A stretch of 64,000 bases of DNA from Alteromonas lipotrueae (GTDB taxonomy: Bacteria; Pseudomonadota; Gammaproteobacteria; Enterobacterales; Alteromonadaceae): assembly GCF_019249215.1 (NCBI RefSeq), contig NZ_JAESDI010000009.1, positions 62,001 through 126,000 on the forward strand. Reading direction: 5' to 3'. Below the pieces are notes generated by a model. The model saw only the letters and a list, made by a program, of their open reading frames with translations, made no database searches and was not told the DNA's origin. Shown here one piece after another: positions 1 to 8,446 of the stretch. Made by a program: the position numbers and the translations under genes. The first letter of the stretch is position 1, and every line of letters starts with the position of its first letter.

Positions 1-331
1 AAGATTGAATGTCGTAATCTTCTTCAACTTGAATACTGACCGTACCCATCCCCTCTACCGCGGTAGAGGTAACTTGTTTAATCCCTTCTAGATTTTTAAT
101 CGACTCTTCTATTTTTAGGATCACGCCCTCTTCTACTTCTTGAGGCGCAGCACCTAAATACGGCACGCGAACGTTGATGATATCTATTTCAAAACTAGGG
201 AAAACTTGTTTTTGTATACTAAAAGCACCAAATAGCCCGCCAACTATTAGCAGCCACATCAACAAGTTTGCCGCAACATTGTTGCGCGCAAACCAAGCAA
301 TTAACCCTTTTTGCGTATCAATTTGACTCAT
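1..331 (-). CDS. RND efflux permease, N-terminal fragment (cut by window edge)
   Basis: The first 110 codons of an inner-membrane RND (AcrB/HAE1-type) permease are present; the rest lies left of position 1. The translation begins MSQIDTQKGLIAWFARN, has one hydrophobic segment at about residues 18-38 and continues into the VFPSFEIDIINVRVPYLGA and PQEVEEGV motifs typical of the start of the first periplasmic (porter) domain. Its ATG overlaps the TAA stop of the upstream adaptor gene by one base (TAATG), so the two are translationally coupled and form one pump. The family exports drugs, detergents or other amphiphiles using the proton gradient; the substrate cannot be read from this fragment. 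Confidence 0.93.
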   Translation of the reverse strand, partial: MSQIDTQKGLIAWFARNNVAANLLMWLLIVGGLFGAFSIQKQVFPSFEIDIINVRVPYLGAAPQEVEEGVILKIEESIKNLEGIKQVTSTAVEGMGTVSIQVEEDYDIQS

Positions 332-1587
332 TAGTTACCCCCAGAAGAAGCAGGGCTGCTTTCAGTAGCATCTTCTTTAACGCCTACTGATTGAGTGTCT
401 TCCTCTTTATCGTTCTCTGCTTCTGGTGGCATAGCAAGCTCATCACCTGGCAGTCTTACTTTCATGCCATTGTAGGGATTCGGAACCGCACTGGTTACTA
501 CCAGCGCGCCACTGTTTAAGCCGCCACCAATGAAAGCTTGTTCTGCTGTGGTACGTACTACGTCTACCGGTACAATTTCAATCTCGCGGTTATCGTTAAC
601 GGTTAGCACTGTGTTATCAAGGCGCAATATCGAGCGCGGCAGCACGGTTAAGTTTTGCTTTTGATGAGACACAATTTCGGCCTGAACGAATTGGCCGAAG
701 CGAAGTGGCGCATTGTCACCACCATTAAATTGATAAGGGTCTTTAACTTCAACCACAGCATAAAGTACGCGGCTGCCTGAATCCAAAATACCTTCAGAAC
801 GAACTAACTTACCAGTCCAAGTTCTATTTTTACCGCCTACCGTCGCGTTTAATGTGACATCAGATTGATGGTTAGATTGGTTACCAATATTTACAAACAT
901 CAAGTCTTTATCGGTTATAGGTAAACGTACCTCGGCGGTGTCAGTTGAGTAAACGGTGCTTACTGTGGCGCCTGCTGAAATAAATTGACCTAAATCGATG
1001 TTTCGCTCAACCACTATGCCATTGTATGGGGCTCTAATTTTGGTACGCTCAAGGTTACGCTTGGCACGCTCTAGTTTTGCTTCTGAGGCTTTAACATTCG
1101 CTTGCTCTTTGGCTAATTGAGGCTTACGCAAGCCAAGTTCAGGCGGCACAACACTGCTTACTGAACGCCATTCTTGTTCTGCTACTTTCCCTCTTGCGAG
1201 TTCTTCTTCAAGCGCAGCATGTGCTTGAGCTAGTTCAGCTTCGGCAAGCTTCACTTCAGTGCGGTAGTCATCTTGTTCAAGCGTAATTAGCACATCCCCT
1301 TTTTTGAACATGCCCCCAACAATAAATTTATCGGACAAACTAACTACTCGCCCACTGACTTGTGCGCTAAGCGATGTTTTATTACGAGGTACTACGTTGC
1401 CCTGAGAATCGACCACGAAGCTGACAGGTTCGTAACTCATTGATTTGGCATCAACAAGGAAAGCTTGCGTTTCAACGGGAATTTGCTCTGGCGGCTTACG
1501 TGAGGAAATCATAATTGCCGCAATTACAAACGCGACCAGTATGATGATAAGAGGAATACCGCTTTTTATCCAGATGGAGTTTTTCAT
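331..1587 (-). CDS. RND efflux periplasmic adaptor (HlyD/MFP family)
   Basis: Membrane-fusion protein of 418 residues linking an RND permease to an outer-membrane channel. An N-terminal membrane anchor (about residues 11-31) has no lipobox. A barrel-sandwich half follows (GRVVSLSDKFIVGGMFKKGD, about 75-95), then a coiled-coil hairpin rich in Ala, Glu and Lys (about 110-185), the second lipoyl half (APYNGIVVERNIDLGQFI) and a beta-barrel region. The last 35 residues are acidic and probably disordered. The ATG of the permease overlaps its stop codon. No outer-membrane factor gene is visible here, so the pump probably borrows a TolC-like channel. Confidence 0.93.
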   Translation of the reverse strand: MKNSIWIKSGIPLIIILVAFVIAAIMISSRKPPEQIPVETQAFLVDAKSMSYEPVSFVVDSQGNVVPRNKTSLSAQVSGRVVSLSDKFIVGGMFKKGDVLITLEQDDYRTEVKLAEAELAQAHAALEEELARGKVAEQEWRSVSSVVPPELGLRKPQLAKEQANVKASEAKLERAKRNLERTKIRAPYNGIVVERNIDLGQFISAGATVSTVYSTDTAEVRLPITDKDLMFVNIGNQSNHQSDVTLNATVGGKNRTWTGKLVRSEGILDSGSRVLYAVVEVKDPYQFNGGDNAPLRFGQFVQAEIVSHQKQNLTVLPRSILRLDNTVLTVNDNREIEIVPVDVVRTTAEQAFIGGGLNSGALVVTSAVPNPYNGMKVRLPGDELAMPPEAENDKEEDTQSVGVKEDATESSPASSGGN

Positions 1588-1936
1588 TATTTTCCCTATA
1601 AAACGTAGTACTAAAGTTTAACCGATGAAGCGAGGCTCACCTACCTGCATAAGTGAAATTTGTCTGGCGAACAAAGGGTTAAAGCTATACGTGATTTATT
1701 ATTTTTTTATTGGTTCTAGTGTAATGTGTTTCGACGTGAAGCGCTTGTCTTCGTTTGTTAAAAATTGTGAATTATTGCGCTACTCACCGTAATATAAAAA
1801 AATCCGCACAGAATTTAAATGTAAGATTGCTAAATGAGTAATAATCGTTGATTATTTAAACACCTGCACACTCGCAGGAAAAGTTGCACTTATCGATGCA
1901 ACAACGAATTTGTTACGCTAAAAGGGATGACCTGTC
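1588..1936. other. Intergenic region between divergent RND adaptor and glycogen-binding-like gene
   Basis: About 350 A+T-rich bases. No tRNA, riboswitch or open frame with protein-like composition was recognised. It must hold the promoters of the two divergent genes. The + strand gene has a usable ribosome site (AAGGGATGA) 7 bases before its ATG. Confidence 0.5.
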
Positions 1937-2245
1937 ATGAGCCTAAAAAAGCAATACCTGAAATCTAAACCCGTTTGTAAAGTAACATTCCGCCTTTCAG
2001 CTGAAGAAGCAAAAAATGCCGATGAGGCTAGCTTAGTGGGTGACTTTACCGAATGGGACAAGCAACCTCTGTCGATGAAAAAACTAAAGAGCGGCGATTT
2101 TACGCTGACTATCAATCTAGAAACCGACCATGAGTACCAATTTCGCTATTTACTCGATGGTGATTTGTGGGAAAACGATTGGGCCGCAGATGCATATCTA
2201 CCCTCTACCATAGGAAGCGAAGATAATTCTGTGGTTCGTGTTTAA
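1937..2245 (+). CDS. Isoamylase early-set / CBM48-like domain protein
   Basis: Small protein of 102 residues made of a single immunoglobulin-like early-set domain as found at the N-terminus of glycogen branching and debranching enzymes and AMPK beta subunits. The diagnostic run is VGDFTEWDKQPLSMKK (about residues 34-49), followed by DHEYQFRYLLDGDLWENDW, which matches the usual pattern of the fold. There is no catalytic domain and no signal peptide, so it is probably a cytoplasmic glycogen- or alpha-glucan-binding protein. Function beyond binding is inferred. It ends before a strong terminator shared with the convergent etfA. Confidence 0.8.
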   Translation: MSLKKQYLKSKPVCKVTFRLSAEEAKNADEASLVGDFTEWDKQPLSMKKLKSGDFTLTINLETDHEYQFRYLLDGDLWENDWAADAYLPSTIGSEDNSVVRV

Positions 2246-2287
2246 CACTGCCCTCGCCTGCGGTTTCTAACGGTGACTGCGAGCATT

Positions 2288-2319
2288 AAAAAAGGCTGCT
2301 TTCAAAAGCAGCCTTTTTT
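2288..2319. terminator. Bidirectional Rho-independent terminator
   Basis: Hairpin AGGCTGCT/AGCAGCCT flanked by an A-run on the left and a T-run on the right, so it can end transcription on both strands. It lies between the convergent early-set gene and etfA. Confidence 0.9.
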
Positions 2320-2341
2320 GATTTTTATAAACGCGTTGTAT

Positions 2342-3268
2342 TTACAGTGTGTTTTCTAGTTCAGGCAACACATCAAATAAATCGCCAACAAGACCATAAT
2401 CCGCTACCTGAAAAATAGGCGCTTCTTCGTCTTTGTTAATAGCAACAATGACTTTAGAGTCTTTCATACCGGCAAGGTGCTGAATGGCACCAGAAATACC
2501 TACAGCAATATACAGCTGCGGTGCAACAATTTTACCGGTTTGGCCTACCTGCATGTCATTTGGTACAAAGCCCGCATCAACTGCGGCACGTGATGCACCA
2601 ATAGCAGCACCAAGTTTGTCAGCAATACCTTCAAGCAACTTGAAGTTTTCGCCGTTTTGCATTCCACGACCACCAGAGATAACCACTTCAGCAGCGGTTA
2701 GTTCAGGACGCTCAGACTCAGTAAGCTCTTCAGAGACGAAGCTAGATTTTTCGCTTTCTTTAACCACATCTAGTGTCGTTACTTCAGCACTTCCACCTGT
2801 TGTAGCCGCATCAAATGAAGCTGCCCGTACGGTGATCACCTTTTTGCTATCAGAAGATTGTACAGTCGCAATAGCGTTACCAGCATAAATAGGTCTAATA
2901 AAGGTATCTTCGCTTTCAACACCAATGATGTCAGAAATTTGAGCAACATCTAAAAGTGCAGCAACACGAGGCATGAAGTTCTTACCTGTAGTGGTAGCGG
3001 CCGCTAATAAATGGCTGTAATCATCAGCAAGTGATAAAACAAGATCAGCAACGTTTTCAGCAAGCTGGTATTTGTATACTGCATTGTCGATAAGCAATAC
3101 TTTGCTTACACCGTCAATTTGCGCAGCACTGTCAGCAACAGCCTGACAACCTTCACCCGCTACAAGCACATGAATGTCGCCGCCCATTTTCGCTGCAGCA
3201 TGAACCATTTTAGCAGTTTCTGACTTCAAGCTAGCATTGTCGTGCTCGGCATATACAAGAACTGTCAT
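2342..3268 (-). CDS. etfA: Electron transfer flavoprotein alpha subunit
   Basis: FAD-binding subunit of ETF, the soluble carrier that takes electrons from acyl-CoA and related dehydrogenases to ETF:ubiquinone oxidoreductase. At 308 residues it has the normal bacterial length. The C-terminal FAD domain is clear ([18 protein letters not shown] from about residue 196, [20 protein letters not shown], then [20 protein letters not shown]). Its ATG overlaps the stop of etfB (ATGA), so alpha and beta are translationally coupled as expected for a heterodimer. The partner oxidoreductase is encoded divergently about 1.1 kb away. Confidence 0.97.
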   Translation of the reverse strand: MTVLVYAEHDNASLKSETAKMVHAAAKMGGDIHVLVAGEGCQAVADSAAQIDGVSKVLLIDNAVYKYQLAENVADLVLSLADDYSHLLAAATTTGKNFMPRVAALLDVAQISDIIGVESEDTFIRPIYAGNAIATVQSSDSKKVITVRAASFDAATTGGSAEVTTLDVVKESEKSSFVSEELTESERPELTAAEVVISGGRGMQNGENFKLLEGIADKLGAAIGASRAAVDAGFVPNDMQVGQTGKIVAPQLYIAVGISGAIQHLAGMKDSKVIVAINKDEEAPIFQVADYGLVGDLFDVLPELENTL

Positions 3269-4017
3269 GAGATCACCTTTGCTTCATTCTTAAGTTTTTC
3301 AACCAACTCAGCAACATCCGCAACTTTCACTCCACCTTCACGTTGAGGCGGCGGCGTTACTTTGAGTACTTTTACGTTAGATTCAAGTGCCACACCGAAG
3401 TCGGCAGCTGCTTTAACATCTAGCGGCTTGCGTTTCGCTTTCATAATGTTTGGCAGCGAAGCATAGCGAGGTTCGTTCAAACGTAAATCGGTAGTCACAA
3501 CAGCAGGTAACGTTAAGGCAACGGTTTGTAAACCGCCATCAACTTCACGGGTAACGTTAACGCTTGTTCCGTCTACCGCTACTTCTGATGCAAAGGTGCC
3601 TTGAGGCATACCGGTTAATGCAGCAAGCATTTGCCCAGTCTGGTTATTGTCTGAATCAATACTTTGTTTACCTAACACCACCAACTGAGGCTGTTCTTCT
3701 TCAACAACTTTAGCAAGCAGCTTAGCCACTTGAAGAGAATCTAGGTTTTGGTCTGTATCAATTTGAATACCGCGGTCGGCGCCTAGTGCTAACGCAGTAC
3801 GAATTTGTTCTTGGCAGCTTTTATCGCCAATAGAAACCACTACGATTTCTGTCGCTATCCCTTTCTCTTTTAGTCTTACTGCTTCTTCAACAGCAATTTC
3901 GCAAAAAGGGTTAATGGCCATTTTAGCGTTAGTAAGATCGACGCCAGAGTTATCGGCCTTCACTCTTACTTTAACGTTATAATCGATCGCGCGTTTGACC
4001 GGGACGAGTATTTTCAT
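3265..4017 (-). CDS. etfB: Electron transfer flavoprotein beta subunit
   Basis: AMP-binding subunit of ETF, 250 residues. It starts [19 protein letters not shown] and carries the family runs [20 protein letters not shown] (about residues 115-134) and [20 protein letters not shown] (about 178-197), which includes the conserved beta-subunit recognition region for dehydrogenases. First gene of the etfBA operon, transcribed away from the ETF-QO gene. The 365-bp gap upstream contains two palindromes likely to be regulator sites. Confidence 0.97.
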   Translation of the reverse strand: MKILVPVKRAIDYNVKVRVKADNSGVDLTNAKMAINPFCEIAVEEAVRLKEKGIATEIVVVSIGDKSCQEQIRTALALGADRGIQIDTDQNLDSLQVAKLLAKVVEEEQPQLVVLGKQSIDSDNNQTGQMLAALTGMPQGTFASEVAVDGTSVNVTREVDGGLQTVALTLPAVVTTDLRLNEPRYASLPNIMKAKRKPLDVKAAADFGVALESNVKVLKVTPPPQREGGVKVADVAELVEKLKNEAKVIS

Positions 4018-4223
4018 ATTTACCTCAATTGTTGAGTTCGTCGGTGTATGTTGCTATTCCATGCTAATAAGCGGTTAAGGAAACAGCGTTACTTCACCAC
4101 GCATTCTGAAACTTAAACAATGTGCTTTACGCTAACTTTGCGTTGCGGCGAAGACATTTTCAAAAGGCTAGACCCAAAATATCATTAACACCACGTTTAC
4201 TTGCACAGTATTTGTGCTGCTAG

Positions 4224-4239
4224 TTAACGTTAACGTAAA
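4224..4239. promoter_or_regulatory. Palindromic operator-like site 1 between etfB and ETF-QO
   Basis: TTAACGTTAACGTAAA, a near-perfect inverted repeat fitting TTnACGTnnACGTnAA. As I recall, this resembles sites of LiuR (MerR family), which controls branched-chain amino acid and fatty acid breakdown in gammaproteobacteria. Binding is inferred; no LiuR gene is in the window. Confidence 0.5.
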
Positions 4240-4260
4240 CTCCCTGCAATGTACTTACTG

Positions 4261-4276
4261 TTGACGTAAACGTCAA
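4261..4276. promoter_or_regulatory. Palindromic operator-like site 2 between etfB and ETF-QO
   Basis: TTGACGTAAACGTCAA, a perfect inverted repeat with 7-bp arms and a 2-bp spacer. It matches the same consensus as the site centred 37 bp upstream. Both lie in the divergent control region of etfBA and the ETF-QO gene. Confidence 0.6.
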
Positions 4277-4382
4277 CCTAGATTACCTTTCAGGACGACA
4301 ATTAATTTACATGTTTTTGACACATCGCATTATTTGTTTCATCAATAGTGCACTATAAAAAATCGAACATAAGGAGCCACCC

Positions 4383-6032
4383 GTGGAACGAGAATCGATG
4401 GAGTTTGACGTAGTCATCGTCGGTGCCGGCCCAGCTGGACTATCAACCGCCTGCAAGCTTATGCAGCTTGCCAATGAAAACAACCAAGAACTCATGGTCT
4501 GTGTTGTCGAAAAAGGCTCTGAAGTGGGTGCACATATTCTCTCAGGTGCGGTATTTGAGCCTAGAGCAATGAACGAACTTTTTCCAGATTGGAAGGAAAA
4601 AGGCGCACCTTTGAACACCCCAGTGACCGAAGATCATATTTATTTATTGAATAGTGAATCATCATCAAAACGCCTACCAAACGCGATTACCCCTAAAACC
4701 ATGCATAACGATGGTAACTACATTGTGTCGATGGGCAACGTCTGTCGTTGGTTAGCTGAACAAGCGGAACAACTGGGTGTGGAAGTTTTCCCTGGCTTCG
4801 CAGCTTCAGAGGTCATTTATAATGACGACGGCAGTGTGGGTGGTGTATTAACGGGTGACATGGGTGTTGGCGCAGATGGCCAACCCAAAGATGGCTATAT
4901 GCCGGGCATGGAACTTCGAGCGAAATACACCGTATTTGCAGAAGGTTGCCGTGGGCATTTAGGTAAAGATCTTATCGAGCACTTCTCACTTGATAAAGAC
5001 GCGTCGCCACAACATTACGCGATAGGCTTCAAAGAAATTTGGGATATCGACCCTGCTAAACATCAGCCTGGTCTAGTCGTACATAGTGCTGGTTGGCCGC
5101 TAAATGACGAAACTGGTGGTAGTTATCTCTACCATGCAGAAGATAATCAGGTGTTTGTAGGCCTTATTGTCGATTTGAATTACAGCAACCCGTATTTGAG
5201 CCCGTTTGACGAATTCCAACAGTTAAAACACCACCCTGTCTTTAAGCAATATTTGGAAGGCGGTAAGCGTGTATCTTACGGCGCCCGTGCAATTGCAAAA
5301 GGTGGCTTTAATTCTTTACCTAAAATGACGTTCCCGGGTGGCATATTAGTAGGCTGTGAAGCAGGTACACTCAATTTTGCCAAAATTAAAGGCAATCATA
5401 CGGCTATGAAATCAGGCATGTTGGCCGCTGAAGCTATTATTGATGCCCTTTCTAAAAACGCAGAAGCCCCTGAAAGTGAATTAAGCAGCTATACCGAAAA
5501 ATTTAAAAATTCGTGGGTATATGATGAATTATTCCGTTCACGTAATTTCGGGCCTGCTATTCATAAGCTAGGTAATTTCTGGGGTGGTGCATTTAATACG
5601 CTAGAACAGAACTTATTTAATGGTAATTTGTTTTTCACCATGAAAGACGACCATAAAGATTATGCGCAACTTGATTTAGCCTCTGATGCTAAAGAAATTA
5701 GCTACCCTAAACCGGATGGTGTTTTAAGTTTTGATAAGCTTTCTTCTGTATTTTTATCGAATACAAACCATGAAGAAGAGCAACCTTGTCATTTACAATT
5801 AATAGATGCCTCTATTCCTTTAGAAGTTAACTTCCCTAAATATGCAGAGCCTGCACAACGTTACTGCCCTGCTGGCGTTTATGAAATAATTGAAGAAGAA
5901 GGGTCTAAGCGTTTTCAAATTAATGCACAAAATTGTGTGCATTGTAAAACGTGTGATATTAAAGATCCTTCACAAAATATTCGTTGGGTTGTACCTGAAG
6001 GTGCTGGTGGACCAAATTACCCAAACATGTAA
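4383..6032 (+). CDS. Electron transfer flavoprotein-ubiquinone oxidoreductase
   Basis: Membrane-associated iron-sulfur flavoprotein that oxidises reduced ETF and reduces ubiquinone. It has 549 residues, the expected length. The FAD dinucleotide motif GAGPAG is at residues 14-19, the family run GGILVGCEAGTLNFAKIKGN lies mid-protein, and 4Fe-4S cysteines are seen in RYCPAGVYE and CVHCKTCD near the C-terminus. The start is a GTG: AAGGAG lies 6 bases upstream of it. It is divergent from etfBA, so donor and acceptor are probably co-regulated through the two palindromes between them. A terminator follows directly. Confidence 0.97.
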   Translation: MERESMEFDVVIVGAGPAGLSTACKLMQLANENNQELMVCVVEKGSEVGAHILSGAVFEPRAMNELFPDWKEKGAPLNTPVTEDHIYLLNSESSSKRLPNAITPKTMHNDGNYIVSMGNVCRWLAEQAEQLGVEVFPGFAASEVIYNDDGSVGGVLTGDMGVGADGQPKDGYMPGMELRAKYTVFAEGCRGHLGKDLIEHFSLDKDASPQHYAIGFKEIWDIDPAKHQPGLVVHSAGWPLNDETGGSYLYHAEDNQVFVGLIVDLNYSNPYLSPFDEFQQLKHHPVFKQYLEGGKRVSYGARAIAKGGFNSLPKMTFPGGILVGCEAGTLNFAKIKGNHTAMKSGMLAAEAIIDALSKNAEAPESELSSYTEKFKNSWVYDELFRSRNFGPAIHKLGNFWGGAFNTLEQNLFNGNLFFTMKDDHKDYAQLDLASDAKEISYPKPDGVLSFDKLSSVFLSNTNHEEEQPCHLQLIDASIPLEVNFPKYAEPAQRYCPAGVYEIIEEEGSKRFQINAQNCVHCKTCDIKDPSQNIRWVVPEGAGGPNYPNM

Positions 6033-6057
6033 TTTAAGCTATTTATCTTAAAAAATT

Positions 6058-6086
6058 AAAAAGCGGACTTTCTCCGCTTTTTTTTT
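6058..6086 (+). terminator. Rho-independent terminator after ETF-QO
   Basis: Stem AAAGCGGA/TCCGCTTT with loop CTTTC followed by a run of nine T. It separates ETF-QO from the H-NS gene. Confidence 0.9.
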
Positions 6087-6145
6087 GTGCTAAATTTAAT
6101 TATCATTCGCCGGATAAATACACTACGAAACGCTAAGGTTATTAA

Positions 6146-6547
6146 ATGAACGAATTTTTAGATATTTTAACCCATGGAAGACGTTTACAAGGTGCTGTAA
6201 AGGAATTAAGCATTCAAGAGCTAGAAACCGTGCAAGAAAAACTTGCAAACATTATTGATAAAAGAAAAGAAAAAGCGCTTGAAGAAGAAAAAGTTGGTAA
6301 AGAAAAACGTGCCAAGCTTGAAGAAATTAAAAAACAAATGGAAGAAGCGGGTTTAAAATTCGAAGACTTACAATCGTTAAATGAAGACACCCCTAAAAAG
6401 GTAGGTAAAAAGCGCCCCGTTAAATATATATTGACGGATAGCGAAGGTGTTACTCATCCTTGGACAGGCATTGGCCGTATGCCTCGCGTATACAAAGCAG
6501 CACTTGAAAACGGAAAGTCGCTGGAAGACTATTCAGTAAACGCATAG
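6146..6547 (+). CDS. H-NS family nucleoid-associated protein
   Basis: DNA-bridging silencer and chromosome organiser, 133 residues. The N-terminal half (about residues 1-75) is a charged helical oligomerisation region (LETVQEKLANIIDKRKEKAL). The C-terminal DNA-binding domain has the core WTGIGRMPRVYKAAL (about 110-124), equivalent to the TWTGQGRTPAVIKKA region of E. coli H-NS. It may be the general H-NS or a StpA-like paralogue; one window cannot decide this. Confidence 0.93.
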   Translation: MNEFLDILTHGRRLQGAVKELSIQELETVQEKLANIIDKRKEKALEEEKVGKEKRAKLEEIKKQMEEAGLKFEDLQSLNEDTPKKVGKKRPVKYILTDSEGVTHPWTGIGRMPRVYKAALENGKSLEDYSVNA

Positions 6548-6663
6548 TGATAGTGCTATAAAGATGGGTTAGCGGTGAATAAACTTGCTGCTGACCCTAC
6601 CTCTTGTCATTTTTAAATTTCCCCCCACTATTAGTCTTAATTGCTATTTTAATAGGGTATAAA

Positions 6664-7446
6664 ATGTCTTTGCATTTCAAATTATCCGAAGCCCAAAAAG
6701 ACTCACCATGGTTAGTATTAGTTCATGGTTTGTTTGGTAGTGCTGACAATCTAGCAGGCGTTAAGCGTCACTTTGAAAGCACTTATAATATTATCAGTAT
6801 TGATTTACCTGATCACGGACAATCCCCTTGGACTAACGGGTTTACGTTGGAAGCTGCGGTAGCCGGAATTATAGAAATACTTGATAATAACCAGATTGAT
6901 AAAGCTGCCTTACTAGGCCATTCTTTAGGCGGTAAAGTGGTAATGCAATTTGCGTTATTAAACCCTGACCGTGTTCGCCATTTAATTGTGGCAGATATTG
7001 CTCCCGTTAAATATTCACATAGTCACCAAGCAGTATTTGATGGCATTAAAAACGTTCCTCTACACACTATAAGTGATAGAAAAGAAGCCCAAGCCGCCCT
7101 CTCTGAATTCGTTAAAGAACCTGGCGTACAGCAGTTCTTGCTTAAAAGCTTGTACCAAACTGATAGCGACGAGTGGCAATGGCGCTTTAATGTAGATGGG
7201 TTAATTGCCAGTTATTCACGAATACTTGATTGGCCTCAAAGTAATTTGACCTTCGAAGGGATAACCTTGTTCATTAAGGGGGCCGAGTCAGATTACATTA
7301 ATAATTCTTATAGGAAGGAAATTACAAAATATTTCCCTCGTGCCAAAGCCCATATTATAGAGAGTACAGGACATTGGCTACATGCTGAGAAACCGAGTGT
7401 TTTCAATGCAATTGTGGCTCGCACCTTAGAAAAGTCAGCAAGTTAG
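6664..7446 (+). CDS. ybfF: Alpha/beta hydrolase, YbfF-like acyl esterase
   Basis: Esterase of 260 residues from the ATG at 6664; an upstream TTG in frame would add an implausible leader. It has the oxyanion HGLFGS run (21-26), the nucleophile elbow GHSLGG with Ser87, and a C-terminal TGHWLHAEKP with the probable catalytic His. E. coli YbfF hydrolyses short acyl-CoA and p-nitrophenyl esters; the natural substrate here is unknown. E. coli also has ybfF close to fldA and fur, and the same three genes are close here, which supports the call. Confidence 0.88.
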   Translation: MSLHFKLSEAQKDSPWLVLVHGLFGSADNLAGVKRHFESTYNIISIDLPDHGQSPWTNGFTLEAAVAGIIEILDNNQIDKAALLGHSLGGKVVMQFALLNPDRVRHLIVADIAPVKYSHSHQAVFDGIKNVPLHTISDRKEAQAALSEFVKEPGVQQFLLKSLYQTDSDEWQWRFNVDGLIASYSRILDWPQSNLTFEGITLFIKGAESDYINNSYRKEITKYFPRAKAHIIESTGHWLHAEKPSVFNAIVARTLEKSAS

Positions 7447-7556
7447 CACCATCACAGATGCGAATGACTATTATTACTTTTTTTTGACCCTTTTTGACTC
7501 TGCTAGGCGTATATACTGTGATATAGTTGCGCCAGATTTTTTTCAATAAAGACACT

Positions 7557-7775
7557 ATGCTTGCAGAAAACTTTGAGCTAATTGAATCCATCATGCTGTA
7601 CGGCGGTTTATTTATACTATTTGTATTGATGAGCTTCGCGGTACACGATGTCCTATCAAAAAATAATGTGCCGTTAATTGGGCGTGTTGTGACTTATGGG
7701 GTATTAGGCTTAGGGGCCATTGGTTTCCTAGCAAAAGGAATCATTGAATGGTTCTGGCTAAGCACAGGTGTATAG
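7557..7775 (+). CDS. DUF2788 small membrane protein
   Basis: 72 residues with two hydrophobic segments (about 11-31 and 47-66) separated by a short loop with HDVLSKNNVPL. This is the pattern of the DUF2788 family, of unknown function. ATG 7557 was preferred over a TTG ten codons upstream. It is 29 bases before the flavodoxin gene on the same strand, so the two are probably co-transcribed. Confidence 0.82.
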   Translation: MLAENFELIESIMLYGGLFILFVLMSFAVHDVLSKNNVPLIGRVVTYGVLGLGAIGFLAKGIIEWFWLSTGV

Positions 7776-7804
7776 TAACTAGTAACGAATAATAGAGGTT
7801 TGAT

Positions 7805-8329
7805 ATGGCAAGCGTTGGCCTGTTTTTCGGAAGTGACACCGGTAATACCGAACATGTTGCGAAAATGATCCAGAAGGAACTGGGTAAACAGCTAATTGAT
7901 GTAAAAGACATTGCCAAGAGCAGCAAAGAAGATATAGCAGAGTTCGATTTGCTAATTTTCGGGATCCCTACTTGGTACTATGGTGAAGCACAGTGTGACT
8001 GGGATGATTTCTTCCCAGAATTAGAAGACATTGATTTTACCGACAAGCTCGTGGCTATTTTTGGCTGTGGTGATCAAGAAGACTATGCTGAATACTTCCT
8101 TGACGCTATGGGTATGGTTCGCGATATCGTTGAAGGCCGTGGCGCCATTCTAGTAGGTCAGTGGCCTACCGAGAGTTACGATTTCGAAGCATCCAAAGGT
8201 ATGGCAGACGACAACCACTTTGTGGGCTTAGGTATTGATGAAGACCGTCAACCCGAGCTTACCGAGTCGCGTGTAAAATCTTGGTGTAAGCAAATTCACG
8301 ACGAATTGTGCTTATCTGAGCTAGCCTAG
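7805..8329 (+). CDS. fldA: Flavodoxin (long-chain)
   Basis: FMN electron carrier of 174 residues. It has the phosphate-binding loop GSDTGNTEHVA (about 9-19), the aromatic FMN-stacking loop PTWYYGEAQCDWDDF (about 57-71) and FGCGDQEDYAEYF (about 93-105) characteristic of long-chain flavodoxins. It replaces ferredoxin under iron limitation and serves pathways such as IspG/IspH and ribonucleotide reductase activation. fur lies about 2.4 kb away, as in enterobacteria, but here a chemoreceptor gene lies between. The RBS AGAGG is 7 bases before the ATG, and a terminator follows. Confidence 0.96.
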   Translation: MASVGLFFGSDTGNTEHVAKMIQKELGKQLIDVKDIAKSSKEDIAEFDLLIFGIPTWYYGEAQCDWDDFFPELEDIDFTDKLVAIFGCGDQEDYAEYFLDAMGMVRDIVEGRGAILVGQWPTESYDFEASKGMADDNHFVGLGIDEDRQPELTESRVKSWCKQIHDELCLSELA

Positions 8330-8356
8330 TTCATCAGCTTCATGCTTATGAATAAT

Positions 8357-8386
8357 AAAAACGCCGCTTTTATCAGCGGCGTTTTT
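8357..8386. terminator. Bidirectional terminator between fldA and chemoreceptor
   Basis: Hairpin AACGCCGC/GCGGCGTT with A-run before and T-run after, between the convergent flavodoxin and chemoreceptor genes. Confidence 0.9.
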
Positions 8387-8446
8387 GTTTGAGTAAATCA
8401 CGCTTCATCTTTATATCAACGACTCTTTTATAAAAACGTAGCAGGA

